A DNA stretch of 64,000 nucleotides from Paenibacillus sp. G2S3 (GCF_030123105.1 NZ_CP126095.1:3968001-4032000); one strand, 5' to 3'. Numbered from the stretch's first letter, positions 20,466 to 30,363 are shown. A program made the numbers and translations. The notes: generated by a model not told the origin, from the sequence alone.

Positions 20466-20905
20466 TGTAATTCCTCCAACGTTTCAGATTATATTGTGAT
20501 GATTGATAAACGCCATTTATAAACTGAATTTAAACTAAGGTTAAAAGCTGCTTTTATAAATGAGATCTGCTTTCCGTTGAAAGTTTTCCTGTAAATGCAC
20601 AAATAACGGTGTAGCTTAATGCTACGCCGTTATTTTTTTAAAAAATGCTTCTGCTCTGTCCTTATGTTCATCTATTACCTGACCAGCAGTACGTTCGGAC
20701 ACTATAACCCTTATTACTAACAATTGCGCTGTTCAGGAATGCTGACGGACTCCATGGACTTTATTGCACTGAAAACACACAATATTGCCCCTGATTATGA
20801 TAATTAACGTCTCTCGAGTCCGCAACTCGCCCCAAAAGCCTCAAAATGAGCAAATAGCTGCATCTGAGTCCGATACACATGAGCAAGTGGTTTATTTTTT
20901 TACGT
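20466..20905. other. Non-coding interval: duplicated drrA upstream region plus unique spacer
   Basis: 20466-20756 is the copy of 17216-17503. From 20757 to 20905 I see no gene and no clear regulatory element. Confidence 0.7.
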
Positions 20906-23900
20906 TCATAATTGCTGACTGACTAAATAATAATACAGACCTTTAGCCTGCAAAAGCTCTTCATGGGTTCCGCTTTCCACAGTTACACCTTGATCGAGCA
21001 CAACGATACGATCTGCATGCTTAACTGTACTTAAACGATGCGCGATGATTAGCGTGGTTCTATTTTTAACAATAAGCTCCATATTATTCTGAATTTTCCG
21101 TTCTGACTCCGTGTCTAATGCGCTCGTTGCTTCATCAAACACCAATAACGGTGGATTACCAAGCAGCGCTCGTGCGATCGCGATTCTTTGGGCTTGCCCA
21201 CCAGAGAGTCTAATTCCACCTTCACCGATCATCGTATCATAACGAAGCGGAAGTTCATTAATGAAATCATGAGCACCCGCTAACATCGCAGAGGCTTCTA
21301 CTTCGCCAAAAGCGACATCCTCCTGTCCAAAAGCGATATTCTCAAGAATCGTCCCCCGAAAAATAGCTGTATCTTGCTGCACAACCCCAATCTTTTGGCG
21401 TAAAGAAAGTGCATCTATCGTTCTCAGATCATGTCCATCCACACGTATCGTTCCACTTGAAGGGGAATACAAATTCATTAGTAAATTCGCAATCGTTGTT
21501 TTCCCTGATCCACTTCGTCCTACCAATGCAACAGTTTGACCCGCCATGATCTCTAAATTAACGTTCTGCAAAATATTCTTCCCATCCCCCTCATAACGGA
21601 AGGTCACATTCTCAAAAGAGACATGTCCCTTCATGTTCACAAGTGTTCTAAGCTGGGATTGTTCTGACTGCTCTAGGCGTGATTGAAATACATCATCTAA
21701 TCTTTCCATAGAAATACGTGCTTCCATCAGATCATCAAGCATGTGGATAATATAAGAGATCGACTGCGTTACCGTTGATAACAATACAAAGTAAAAGCAA
21801 CCAATTCCCCTGCGGACATATCACCTTGAAGTACATAGCGGGAACCAAAATACAAAACTGTAATCGTTCCTAGCGTACGTATCCACTCTCCACCTGTTTC
21901 AGCAATAACCCAAAGAAGCGTCCCTTTTAAACGTAGCTCCATCGCATTTTTAAATTTAGCTTTCAATTGATTAAAGACGGTTCGTTCAGCAGTAAGTGCC
22001 TTAACCGATGCGATATAGTTGGCAGTCTCCACCATTGTTGATTCTGATTTGGCCTCCGCTTGAAATTGTTTTCTACTACCGCAGCCATAAAAAATAACTT
22101 TGGATTGTAGTACAGCATTAACGAGCTATAAACTAAGATTGTAATAATATCTAAAATTAAATTAGTGGCCCCTGAGGTGAGGATTTGCCTTATCTTTTCA
22201 TTTTCGTTCACCCTAGTTAAGATATCGCCCACAGTACGTTCATTAAAAAAGATAGAGGTAATCCAAGCAGATGCTTATAAAACGCTTCTACCATATTCGT
22301 GTCGATTTGCAGCGCGGTTTTTGATGATATCCATTGTCTAACGAACATAAATAGACCGTTAACTAAAGATATAGCTAGCATAGTAGACATTAATATCATT
22401 AGCAGTTGCTCGTTACGATGGACCAATACATTATCCATTACCAGCTGGGTAATCATCGGTAAAGACAGCGAAATTAGCTGAATCACAATGGACAGTAGCA
22501 AAATATACCCTAGCACACGTTTATGCGGCTTCAGATAAGCGGCATATCTTTGTAATGTGGAGCCGCGGGAAGTGGACTCTTTTAATGCCATAGTTGGGGT
22601 AAGTGTCAGAAGCATCCCTTTCCAATGTTCAGCAAATTGTTCATGCGTAAGCTTCTCCACACCAATTGCAGGATCTGCCACATATACATGCTTTTTCGTT
22701 ACCCGATACACGACAATATAGTGATTCCCTTTCCAATGCGCAATGGCTGGAAGCTGGATATCGGTTAGATTTGCGAGAGTACCTCTTATCCCCTCTGCTT
22801 CAAACCCTAGAGATCGAGCGCTTTCCTGCAAGTCTTGGAGTGACGTTCCCGATCTAGAGAGTTGCATATTGGATTTAATATAATTAATTGGAACAGCAGC
22901 ACCGTAATATTTGCATATCATACTTATGCAAGTGGGGCCACAGTCCATTTCGCTTTGTTGCAAAATAAAGGGGAGTCTTCGCCAAGGTTTTGCAGGCTTA
23001 GATTTAATTTGTCCCTTTATAGGTGATTTGACTATCGAAATAGATTCGCTTGGTTCTAATGGTGGCTCTAAAAATTCTTCAGATTTCTGATCGAGGAGAT
23101 TACTGCCACTGTAATTCGAAGAAATCCGAAGAATCGCTTCCTTGATTTTCGGATATTCACTTATGAGATGATCAAAATCTTCTTTTGAAAGACGAAAAAG
23201 CGTAGCATTCTCTAACGTTCTAACCGTAGCTATACGAGTTTCTCCCTTTAGCAGCGCTAATTCTCCGAAAAAATCACCCGCTTGCAGCTTATTTAGCAGT
23301 ACCCCTGGGCTTCATTTACCACTTCTGCTTGCCCTGATCTTAATATGTAAAATGCGTCCCCTGGTTCGCCCTCTGTTACAACTGACACTCCTGCTGTGTA
23401 TTCACAAACTGTAATTTTATCGAGCAGTGAACGAAGCACTTGATATTCTATGTTAGAAAAAATAGTAGAGCCTTTCAAAAAAATACGCATCGCATCAGAA
23501 GCCATATATTGATTCATATATATACTTAGATCGGGGCGAGTCTCCAGCATTTGAATAAAATCTTCTTTAGACAGCTTCAATAGCTGAAGCTCTGTCGATG
23601 CTCTAATCGTAATGTCCGTCGTTTCGTTATTTAACAAAGCACTTTCTCCGAAATGTTCCCCCGTCTGGAGTAATCCGAGATTCATCTCATTGCCGTCAGC
23701 CAGCTCTTTAATTCGTCTAGCTTGACCGGATACAATAATATAAAAAGCATTCATCTGCTCCCCGGTATGAACAATGGTCTGCCCCATTTCAAAGTTAACC
23801 ACTGTAAGTCGCTGCGACAAGAGAAGCTTCTCTTGTTCATTCATTACATCAAAAAGAGATACCTGGTTTATTATGTAAAGCAGAAATAGACTGATGATTT

Positions 23901-23977
23901 CTAGCATAACGTAAGACTTCATTTAGGCTAATAGACTTCCCGTCTACCGTAAGTGCGACGATCGTTTCTAGGGACAT
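20906..23977 (-). pseudogene. Broken HetC-like exporter gene: cyclic-nucleotide-binding domains + C39 peptidase + ABC transporter
   Basis: On the minus strand the fragments assemble, in order, into one large protein. 23977-23849: MSLETIVALTVDGKSISLNE start. 23922-23293: a cNMP-binding domain (GQTIVHTGEQMNAFYIIVSG, HFGESALLNNE) and the start of a second one. ~23300-22970: the rest of the second domain (GDFFGELALLKGETRIATVR). ~22963-22245: C39 peptidase with SEMDCGPTCISM and GNHYIVVYRV...DPAIG, then the first membrane helices. 22232-21769: remaining membrane domain. 21784-20906: complete ABC ATPase (Walker A LVGRSGSGKTT, signature LSGGQAQR, Walker B LLVFDEATSALD). Lesions: frame change near 23850-23900; loss of one G in a G4 run (23302-23305); loss of one T in a run at 22245-22250; a short deletion with frame change near 22072-22080; a frame change near 21781-21790. 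An intact version would cleave and export peptides with a double-Gly leader. Confidence 0.85.
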
Positions 23978-24006
23978 ATTTATAACCTCATTTAAAATTA
24001 ATGAAA

Positions 24007-24038
24007 AATCACCCCTTATACATCATCATGGGGTGATT
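24007..24038 (-). terminator. Hairpin upstream of the broken exporter
   Basis: AATCACCCC (24007-24015) pairs with GGGGTGATT (24030-24038). Upstream of it on the minus strand is a GGGGG ribosome binding site and a six-codon frame (MSENVN, ATG near 24140), possibly a degenerate peptide gene. The rest of 23978-24285 shows nothing else convincing. Confidence 0.6.
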
Positions 24039-24285
24039 ATAAAGATTAGCTGAAATTCGGTTGAGATAAAACTAACCATTAAAGATTGTTCTTCCATTTT
24101 TGATAGCACTTGGTGACGTAGTTTTCAATTAACGTTTTCTGACATTCAATTCACCCCCAATAATTACCTTTTAGGATAAAGGGAATTCCGAGGTTTAACA
24201 AGCAACTATAGTTGTGTTGCGTCATAAATACAAATACAGCAAGCCCACCATTCGTATGAAATGTATTTTTGTACAATGCATCAAA

Positions 24286-24320
24286 AAAACCGAGAAGCGC
24301 GATCTCACGCCTCCCGGTTT
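24286..24320 (-). terminator. Terminator of the AHSA1/ArsR operon
   Basis: On the minus strand AAACCGGGAGGCG pairs imperfectly with CGCTTCTCGGTTT and is followed by a T tract. Confidence 0.75.
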
Positions 24321-24321
24321 A

Positions 24322-24654
24322 TCATTCATTGTTATGATCTGCTTCAACATATTCTTTAAGCGCAGACAGTTTATTAGCCCAGTATTGTTCAAAAAAGGTA
24401 AGCCAATCTTGAAGCTCTAGCAAAGGCTCTGGCTGAAGCTTGTACCTAGTCTCCCGACCGACTTTCTGACTGCTAACAAGGTGTGCATCGGACAATACTT
24501 GTAAATGCTTATTAACAGCGGTTCGGCTGATCGGGTAGCAGTCCGAGATGGATGCTATGGACATTTCCTTATTAGCAAGCAGCTTTAGCAGACTGCGGCG
24601 GGTAGGATCTGCTATCGCTTGAAATACATCATGTCCAGATTCAGCGACAGGCAT
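24322..24654 (-). CDS. ArsR-family winged-helix regulator
   Basis: A 110-residue ArsR/SmtB-type regulator when started at the ATG at 24654 (MPVAESGHDVFQ...), which has a GAGG site six bases upstream inside the end of the preceding gene. The HTH is MSIASISDCYPISRTAVNKHLQVLSDAHLV and the wing is SSQKVGRETRYKL. No metal-binding Cys pair is seen, so it belongs with the ArsR proteins that accompany AHSA1-domain genes. It is translated directly after the AHSA1 gene with a 1-bp gap and probably binds the palindrome upstream of the operon. Confidence 0.9.
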   Translation of the reverse strand: MPVAESGHDVFQAIADPTRRSLLKLLANKEMSIASISDCYPISRTAVNKHLQVLSDAHLVSSQKVGRETRYKLQPEPLLELQDWLTFFEQYWANKLSALKEYVEADHNNE

Positions 24655-24655
24655 G

Positions 24656-25078
24656 TTAAGCCTCGATATATGCAGGAAGTTTTTCTTGGACGATTTTCTC
24701 CCAGCCGCCATTCATAAAGCCACGAACGATAGGATGCGGTTGACCAAATTCAGTAACCTTTTCAGGGTCCCATCCAGAATGAATCACGGTAAACTCCGTT
24801 TTCCCATTAATCTCTTTCAATTCAAAAGCAAGATGCCAATCCTTCCCCCAATTAAAACCGACACGATTCGGTTCATCAATCTCTGTAACTTTACATGGGG
24901 AATCCCCGAATTGTCCAGCATGTAGAATGAACTCATGACCTACCACTGGCTCGAATGTACTTGGCATCCACCAGGCAGCTATTCCTTCAGCAGTGGAAAC
25001 AGCTTTCCATACTTTTTCAATGGGTGCATTGAGTGTAATTGTTTGACGAATATCTTGTAGTGGTCCTTGAGTTTGCAT
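24656..25078 (-). CDS. SRPBCC/AHSA1-domain protein
   Basis: A 140-residue START-like protein of the AHSA1 family: TLNAPIEKVWKAVSTAEGIAAWWMPSTFEPVVG at the N-terminus and GWEKIVQEKLPAYIEA at the C-terminal helix. These proteins have a hydrophobic ligand cavity; cellular roles are mostly unknown. Here it is the first gene of a two-gene operon with its ArsR regulator second, the reverse of the usual order. Confidence 0.92.
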   Translation of the reverse strand: MQTQGPLQDIRQTITLNAPIEKVWKAVSTAEGIAAWWMPSTFEPVVGHEFILHAGQFGDSPCKVTEIDEPNRVGFNWGKDWHLAFELKEINGKTEFTVIHSGWDPEKVTEFGQPHPIVRGFMNGGWEKIVQEKLPAYIEA

Positions 25079-25104
25079 AAATGGCCTCCAAAATTCTTTT
25101 TAAT

Positions 25105-25152
25105 GTAACACCTTTTGGTTTCGTTATTTATTATAACACCATTTGGTGTTAT
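25105..25152. promoter_or_regulatory. Palindromic operator of the AHSA1/ArsR operon
   Basis: ATAACACC-ATTT-GGTGTTAT (25133-25152) is a perfect 8-bp inverted repeat, and a second, partial copy (GTAACACCTTTTGGTTT) begins at 25105, between it and the AHSA1 start. The layout fits an autoregulating ArsR protein binding two sites. Confidence 0.7.
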
Positions 25153-25268
25153 GTCAATTTACAGAAACGTTATGGGAATAGTGGAGGAAAGCCTTACATT
25201 TTAAATACAGTAGAACCTTAATATCATAGTCTATACATTTAAAGTTGATAGAGTACTAGTAACAAACA

Positions 25269-25643
25269 CTAGATCCAAGTATCATTGGCTGCTGTTAATT
25301 CGGACTCAGTACCGCCAGTGTTTAATACGCTTCTAGGCTCCACCAACATGATATGGCATTCCTTTTCAGCGGAGGGCTTCATCTCGACTCCCTTTGGGAG
25401 AATAAACATCTCACCCTTGGAGATTTTAACCTGACCATCACGGAAATCAATAATCATCTCCCCTTCGAGCGTGAAAAATACCTTATCGGTATCTTGATGA
25501 ACATGCCATTCAAAATCCCCAGTGATCTTAATAAGTTTAAATTGATAGTCATTCATTTCACCAATGACTTTCGGAGACCAAAGGTCGTTAAAATTAGATA
25601 ACTTATCTTTCAGATTAATAGCTTGATAATGGATTGTAATCAC
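25269..25643 (-). CDS. Small cupin-domain protein
   Basis: A 124-residue single cupin: the motif region is WHVHQDTDKVFFTLEGEMIIDF, with ISKGEMFILPKGVEMKPSA as the second cupin motif. The two His of the first motif and the Glu are consistent with metal binding. It follows the siderophore-binding lipoprotein gene by 20 bp and may be co-transcribed, but a direct link to iron uptake is not shown. Confidence 0.85.
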   Translation of the reverse strand: MITIHYQAINLKDKLSNFNDLWSPKVIGEMNDYQFKLIKITGDFEWHVHQDTDKVFFTLEGEMIIDFRDGQVKISKGEMFILPKGVEMKPSAEKECHIMLVEPRSVLNTGGTESELTAANDTWI

Positions 25644-25663
25644 TCCTTATTTTCCTCAACTTA

Positions 25664-26647
25664 TTAGTGCTTAAGCAATGCGGATAATATATTTTGTAGA
25701 GCATATTCAACTGCTAATGGTCCACCAGTAATAGCGGAATTATCCATTAAATAGACATTGCCTTTCTTTACGGCATTCATAGCATTCCACACATTACTTT
25801 GTTTTAAGTTATTCATTAATTCCTCCTTTTTTGTAATGTCACCTATAAGGAAAATATGGTCTGCTTGAACAGTTGATAATCCTTCAAACGAAGTAAATTC
25901 ATTATTATTACCTGTATATGTATCATCCGGTGTAAGCCCCAGTCCCTTTTCTTTATCAAACGCAAGTTTATAGACTGGATTTCCTTCACCCAGAACATTA
26001 AAAGTTTTTCCATCCCAAGACAATATAAGCGCTACTGTCTCTCTTTCCATCGACTTTAATGCTTCACGCCCAGTTGTAATATCTTTCATCATTTTATCAA
26101 TTACTTTTTCCGCTTCGTCTTCTTTTCCAATAATCTTGGCTACTGTACGGAGTCCATATTGCCAATCTTCATAGATGTCCTTGTATTTTAACGTAATGAC
26201 TGGTGCAATTTTATCTAGTGAATCATACACTGCTTCATGATGCTCTGTTGCTAAAATATAATCAGGATTAATAGATAGAATTTTCTCAATGCTAGGAGAC
26301 ACTTTATCTCCTAATTCTTCAGTTGAATCCAGCTTTCCCTTTAAATAAGATAAAGAAGATAGATACTCTTTTTCAGTAGATGCAGCAGGTGGCTCACCTA
26401 ATGCAACTAATATTTCAGGATAAAAATACCATAGCGAAGCTATTTTTTCTGGTTTTTTCTCGATAACAATTTCTTTACCTAAGGCATCCTTAAAGGTTCT
26501 TGGCCAATCAGCTGCATCTACATTAACTGCTGTTGAAGATGCGCCTTCTTTAGTTGATTCTTTATTTTCAGCAGGTGTTTCAGTACAACCCGCTAGTATA
26601 CCTGCTAATAATATTATTGCGACTAGCAGTCCTCTAATCTTTTTCAT
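25664..26647 (-). CDS. Iron-siderophore-type ABC substrate-binding lipoprotein
   Basis: Start chosen at MKKIRG (26647). A lipoprotein signal with lipobox LAGC (~residues 18-21) leads into a Fe-siderophore binding fold of the FecB/FhuD class: KEIVIEKKPEKIASLWYFYPEILVALG, a long middle helix region and NVWNAMNAVKKGNVYLMD near the C-terminus. The mature protein would capture a ferric siderophore at the outer membrane face and pass it to a permease encoded elsewhere; no permease or ATPase gene is adjacent. It lies 87 bp downstream of the AraC gene. Confidence 0.9.
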   Translation of the reverse strand: MKKIRGLLVAIILLAGILAGCTETPAENKESTKEGASSTAVNVDAADWPRTFKDALGKEIVIEKKPEKIASLWYFYPEILVALGEPPAASTEKEYLSSLSYLKGKLDSTEELGDKVSPSIEKILSINPDYILATEHHEAVYDSLDKIAPVITLKYKDIYEDWQYGLRTVAKIIGKEDEAEKVIDKMMKDITTGREALKSMERETVALILSWDGKTFNVLGEGNPVYKLAFDKEKGLGLTPDDTYTGNNNEFTSFEGLSTVQADHIFLIGDITKKEELMNNLKQSNVWNAMNAVKKGNVYLMDNSAITGGPLAVEYALQNILSALLKH

Positions 26648-26733
26648 ACGAAATTCCTCCAACATAATAGTTTCTTTGCTTAACCATTATTATAGTAAAG
26701 TAGTTTTTAGATAAGAATGGATGCAGGTTGAAT

Positions 26734-27561
26734 TTACCATGGATTATTGATGAACTTCGCTCGATATTCGGTAGGAGAAATGCCACATTGTTTTTTGAAC
26801 ACTCTACTAAAATAAAAGGGGTCAGCCATTCCAACCGTTTGCGCAATTTGTTGTACAGGCGCATCACTTGTAAATAGCATTTCTTGCGCTATATTTATAC
26901 GATATTTTAATAAATATTCTGCTGGTCCCATACCGGCATGTGTTCTGAATACGTAAGAAAGTCGATTTCGATTAACGTTATTTTGTTCTGCAAGCGAAGC
27001 TATTGTAAGACTTTGATCATAGTTTTGATGAATATAATTAGATACTCGCTCGAATAAAGTATGTGATTCACAGCTGTCTTCCCTATTAATAACACATAAT
27101 AAGGTCTCATTTAGCACTTCGCGAAACAACATTTCAGTCTGAAACATCGAAATGCCTCCACGCTGATTATACACATGCCAAAGACGCATAATTAATTCAA
27201 TAAGACGAGGAGATTGACCAGTTAATAATTCAAAATGCTGATGAGAAAAGCTTGACTCTTTTAGTTCTGAGTTACATATCCGATATTGAACAAGAATATA
27301 TTCCCAATTGGTTCTACCTAACATTTTTTGGTCTAGTTTCATTTTCGCACCCCCATGCACAACTTTTCCTGGCGAAAAAATATAGGGCGTGCCATTAAAT
27401 TTAAATTTAATCTTTCCTGTAAGTGGAAACACAAATCCAGGAAAAGAATCTGTATAGTCAGCGTAAGGCACACCTGGATTTTCAGCATAGCGATATACTC
27501 CTTCTACTTGGAATGGAGTGTGTGCAAAATGCTCTGCTAACTGATTAACATCTATCTTCAC
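26734..27561 (-). CDS. AraC-family regulator with cupin-like N-terminus, probably iron/siderophore responsive
   Basis: A 275-residue protein with an AraC-type effector domain (~1-150: FPLTGKIKFKFNGTPYIFSPGKVVHGG) and a C-terminal double HTH (VSNYIHQNYDQSLTIASLAEQ, then VQQIAQTVGMADPFYFSRVFKKQCGISPTEYR). A Fur-box-like site lies ~130 bp upstream and the next gene codes for a siderophore-binding protein, so it probably activates siderophore uptake in the manner of Btr, but without the fused binding-protein domain. Confidence 0.9.
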   Translation of the reverse strand: MKIDVNQLAEHFAHTPFQVEGVYRYAENPGVPYADYTDSFPGFVFPLTGKIKFKFNGTPYIFSPGKVVHGGAKMKLDQKMLGRTNWEYILVQYRICNSELKESSFSHQHFELLTGQSPRLIELIMRLWHVYNQRGGISMFQTEMLFREVLNETLLCVINREDSCESHTLFERVSNYIHQNYDQSLTIASLAEQNNVNRNRLSYVFRTHAGMGPAEYLLKYRINIAQEMLFTSDAPVQQIAQTVGMADPFYFSRVFKKQCGISPTEYRAKFINNPW

Positions 27562-27692
27562 AATGCCTACCTCATTTCAATAGTAGTCTCTTCTATGTAT
27601 AAGCACCAAAAAATTCAATCATAGTGCACCAACTCAAAGGTATTGGCGTCAATAAGGTGAGTATAAGGATTCACGCCTGTTTACACATTAAT

Positions 27693-27711
27693 AATAATGA
27701 TTATCATTGTC
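27693..27711. promoter_or_regulatory. Fur box
   Basis: AATAATGATTATCATTGTC matches the 19-bp GATAATGATAATCATTATC consensus at 16 positions. It precedes the AraC/siderophore-binding genes. Confidence 0.75.
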
Positions 27712-27772
27712 AATTAATATAAGCAATAAAAATGTCACAATCTAACTAATGCTCCATCCATCGGGTATCCAT

Positions 27773-27800
27773 AAAAAAAACGCTCGGAATCCCAAGCGTG
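27773..27800 (-). terminator. Terminator of the MerR gene
   Basis: On the minus strand ACGCT-TGGGATTCCG-AGCGT followed by eight T. Confidence 0.85.
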
Positions 27801-27844
27801 TCAGTTTGTAAGCCAATTTAAAAGTCTATCCAATGCTCTAAACC

Positions 27845-28663
27845 TCAAAAGGTTTGAATCGCAATTTGAATAACATACTTATCTGGATCCCCTACAGCTA
27901 AATAACTAAGCAATTCATACTCATAAGCATTTCCCGTTATGAGTAAATCATTTTCAGCAAAATAAGACTTTAGCTTCTCATAGGACGCAGGTAAGCTTTC
28001 GTAAGATCCCTTGTGATTCATGATCAAATATTTACCTTTTGGTTTGATATAGAGTAACTCTCCATTATGCTTCTCATTGATTTTATTACAATAATAATCC
28101 GGGTTATAGTCGCCTTCCTCCACACTGCTTTTACAAATAATCGAACCTATCGGAAAGTCATATTCAAGATGATGCTCATCACAATAATCGAAGATTCGAT
28201 ATACTTTTCGAACATGATCCTTCTCACCTTTCTCCTTCAAAAGTCTAACCGCAACAAAATACTCTTCATCACATTCCTCGACCCATGGTTCTCCACAATT
28301 AACATGAAGTGCACGATTCGTATTATCTATAGCCCCTTGTAAAAGCCTTTGCATTCGTTCTAGCTTTCTTTGTTCTTCAACCAACTGGAGCTGTTTTTGC
28401 TTAAGCATGGATAAAAAATGCAAGGTGTTTTGATCTTTTATATATTCTTTGATCTCATTTAAAGCTGTTCCTGTCCCTTTCAATACGGCAATAATATCAA
28501 AGGTATAAAACTGTTTATAGGAATAATAACGATATCCGTTTTCCTTCACGATCTCCGGTTTTAATATACCAATGTCATCATAATGGAATAACGTATGCTT
28601 CGTTACCCCACATACCTTTGCGAATTCGCTCGTCGTAAAGTATTGATCATAATCTATAGACAT
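27845..28663 (-). CDS. MerR-family multidrug-responsive regulator (BmrR-like layout)
   Basis: A 272-residue protein: MerR HTH at the N-terminus ([28 protein letters not shown]), a coiled-coil dimerisation helix (~75-115) and a C-terminal GyrI-like effector domain with two halves (~125-272). This arrangement matches regulators that sense lipophilic cations and activate an efflux gene. The divergent neighbour is a DHA2-type exporter, and a perfect palindrome lies between them. Confidence 0.9.
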   Translation of the reverse strand: MSIDYDQYFTTSEFAKVCGVTKHTLFHYDDIGILKPEIVKENGYRYYSYKQFYTFDIIAVLKGTGTALNEIKEYIKDQNTLHFLSMLKQKQLQLVEEQRKLERMQRLLQGAIDNTNRALHVNCGEPWVEECDEEYFVAVRLLKEKGEKDHVRKVYRIFDYCDEHHLEYDFPIGSIICKSSVEEGDYNPDYYCNKINEKHNGELLYIKPKGKYLIMNHKGSYESLPASYEKLKSYFAENDLLITGNAYEYELLSYLAVGDPDKYVIQIAIQTF

Positions 28664-28726
28664 TCAAATCACTCCTCTTGACTATCGGGTTACCCTATAC
28701 CTCAAAGTACAATAACGGGAACACCA

Positions 28727-28743
28727 TTACCTTGTCAAGGTAA
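28727..28743. promoter_or_regulatory. Perfect palindrome in the MerR/MFS intergenic region
   Basis: TTACCTTG-T-CAAGGTAA, the likely MerR operator, 36 bp before the MFS start. A TTGACA hexamer overlaps it on the minus strand. Confidence 0.7.
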
Positions 28744-28778
28744 CGCTATCAGCTACTATCAACTTAGGAGGATTACCC

Positions 28779-30287
28779 ATGGTTTCATCAAATCTATCTA
28801 AACTTCAACGCTGGATCGTGCTGGCGATTGTGTCCAGCGCACTCTTTATGATCGTCATTGACATGACCGTACTTTATTCGGTTCTACCACGGCTAACGCA
28901 TGATCTTGCTGCTTCTGCATCGGAAAAACTATGGATCGTAAATATTTATCCACTCGTAATGGCAGGATTATTACTCGGTCTAGGCACACTAGGCGATCGT
29001 CTTGGGCATAAAAAGCTCTTTGTTATGGGACTTACTATCTTTGGGTTAGCTTCATTAATCGCTGCCTACGCGCCGACACCTCTCGTGCTTATTGCTGCGC
29101 GTACCCTACTAGCTATTGGTGCAGCTATGATGATGCCCGCAACACTCTCCATTATTCGAACTACCTTTTCGGATGAGCGCGAGCGTTCATTAGCCGTTGG
29201 GGTTTGGGCATCCGTCTCCTCAGTCGGTGCAGGAATGGGACCACTCATTGGAGGCTTATTATTGGAGCATTTCTGGTGGGGATCGGTGTTCCTCATCAAT
29301 ATTCCTATAGTTATTTTTGCACTGATCTTAGCCATCTTACTAATCCCAAATCTTAAAGGGAATAAGAATAAAAAATGGGATTTCATTGGTTCCGTTCAAA
29401 TTATGATTGGTCTGGTTGCCCTTGTTTATGCAGTTAAGGAGATCAGCAGACGTGAAGGTTCAATTGCTATCGCTTTGTTATCTGCCGTGATTGGTGTCGT
29501 AGCGATGATCATATTTATGCGGCATCAACGTAAGAGCCAGAATCCATTAATCGATTTTTCGTTATTTAGAGACTCCCACTTTACTACAGGAGTGGCTACA
29601 GCTCTATTATCTTGTTTCGCGCTTATTGGAATGGAACTGATCGTCACCCAGCGGCTCCAGCTTGTTCTTGGGTATTCACCCTTGGAAGCAGGTTTGTATG
29701 TTGTATTCACTTCGATAGCGTCCTTCATCTCAGGGATACTCATCGGACTAGTGTTGCATCGTGTGGACAAGGTAAAAGTACAGTGGGTCTGTCTGTTAGT
29801 GTCAGCTATAGGAATGGGTACTCTTCTACTCTGCCATGACGGGAATATATTGTTACAATTCGTAGCCTTAATGATTCTAGGTGCAGGACTTGGAGGAGCA
29901 ATGACTGCCGCCTCAAATTCAATCATGCTAAATGTCCCTGTCGAAAAAGCTGGCATGGCTGCATCTATAGAGGAGGTATCGTTCGAACTTGGAAGCACAC
30001 TAAGCATTACACTTTTGGGCAGTCTTGCGTCATTCATCTATACAACATCGTTAGTTCTCCCTGATGGGTTATCAGTCCCGCCGATCGTTCGTGACAGCCT
30101 TGACGAAGCTCTTCTAGCCGCAGAAAACATGCCTACTGCAGCTGGGTCTACACTCGTTAATGCCGCACAATCGGCTTTTGATAAATCGTTTATTGTTGTT
30201 CTTGCAATTGCAACAATTATTCTTTTAGCTTCTGCGTTTATAATCCGTGCTGTGTCAAAACGTAAATCCTCAATCCTAGAACACTAA
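28779..30287 (+). CDS. MFS drug exporter, DHA2 (14-helix) type
   Basis: A 502-residue transporter of the EmrB/QacA/LfrA type with about 14 membrane segments. Motif D is seen in helix 1 (LFMIVIDMTVLYSVLP), motif A after helix 2 (LGTLGDRLGHKKLF) and motif C in helix 5 (VSSVGAGMGPLIGGLL). The acidic residue of helix 1 suggests cationic substrates. The gene has an AGGAGG site, is divergent from the MerR regulator and is followed by a strong terminator. Confidence 0.93.
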   Translation: MVSSNLSKLQRWIVLAIVSSALFMIVIDMTVLYSVLPRLTHDLAASASEKLWIVNIYPLVMAGLLLGLGTLGDRLGHKKLFVMGLTIFGLASLIAAYAPTPLVLIAARTLLAIGAAMMMPATLSIIRTTFSDERERSLAVGVWASVSSVGAGMGPLIGGLLLEHFWWGSVFLINIPIVIFALILAILLIPNLKGNKNKKWDFIGSVQIMIGLVALVYAVKEISRREGSIAIALLSAVIGVVAMIIFMRHQRKSQNPLIDFSLFRDSHFTTGVATALLSCFALIGMELIVTQRLQLVLGYSPLEAGLYVVFTSIASFISGILIGLVLHRVDKVKVQWVCLLVSAIGMGTLLLCHDGNILLQFVALMILGAGLGGAMTAASNSIMLNVPVEKAGMAASIEEVSFELGSTLSITLLGSLASFIYTTSLVLPDGLSVPPIVRDSLDEALLAAENMPTAAGSTLVNAAQSAFDKSFIVVLAIATIILLASAFIIRAVSKRKSSILEH

Positions 30288-30322
30288 TATTAGAAAAGAC
30301 GAAGCTACTGCTTCACCAAACA

Positions 30323-30363
30323 AGGGTGTCTCAACAGCTATGCGATAGCTGCTGGGACACCCT
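30323..30363. terminator. Strong bidirectional hairpin
   Basis: AGGGTGTC (30323-30330) pairs with GACACCCT (30356-30363), with an inner CAGCTA/TAGCTG stem; separates the convergent MFS and PlsY-like genes. Confidence 0.8.

Noticed and set aside
28678..28713. TTGACT...TACAAT as promoter of the MFS gene
   Set aside because: The 24-bp spacing is too long even for MerR-type promoters.
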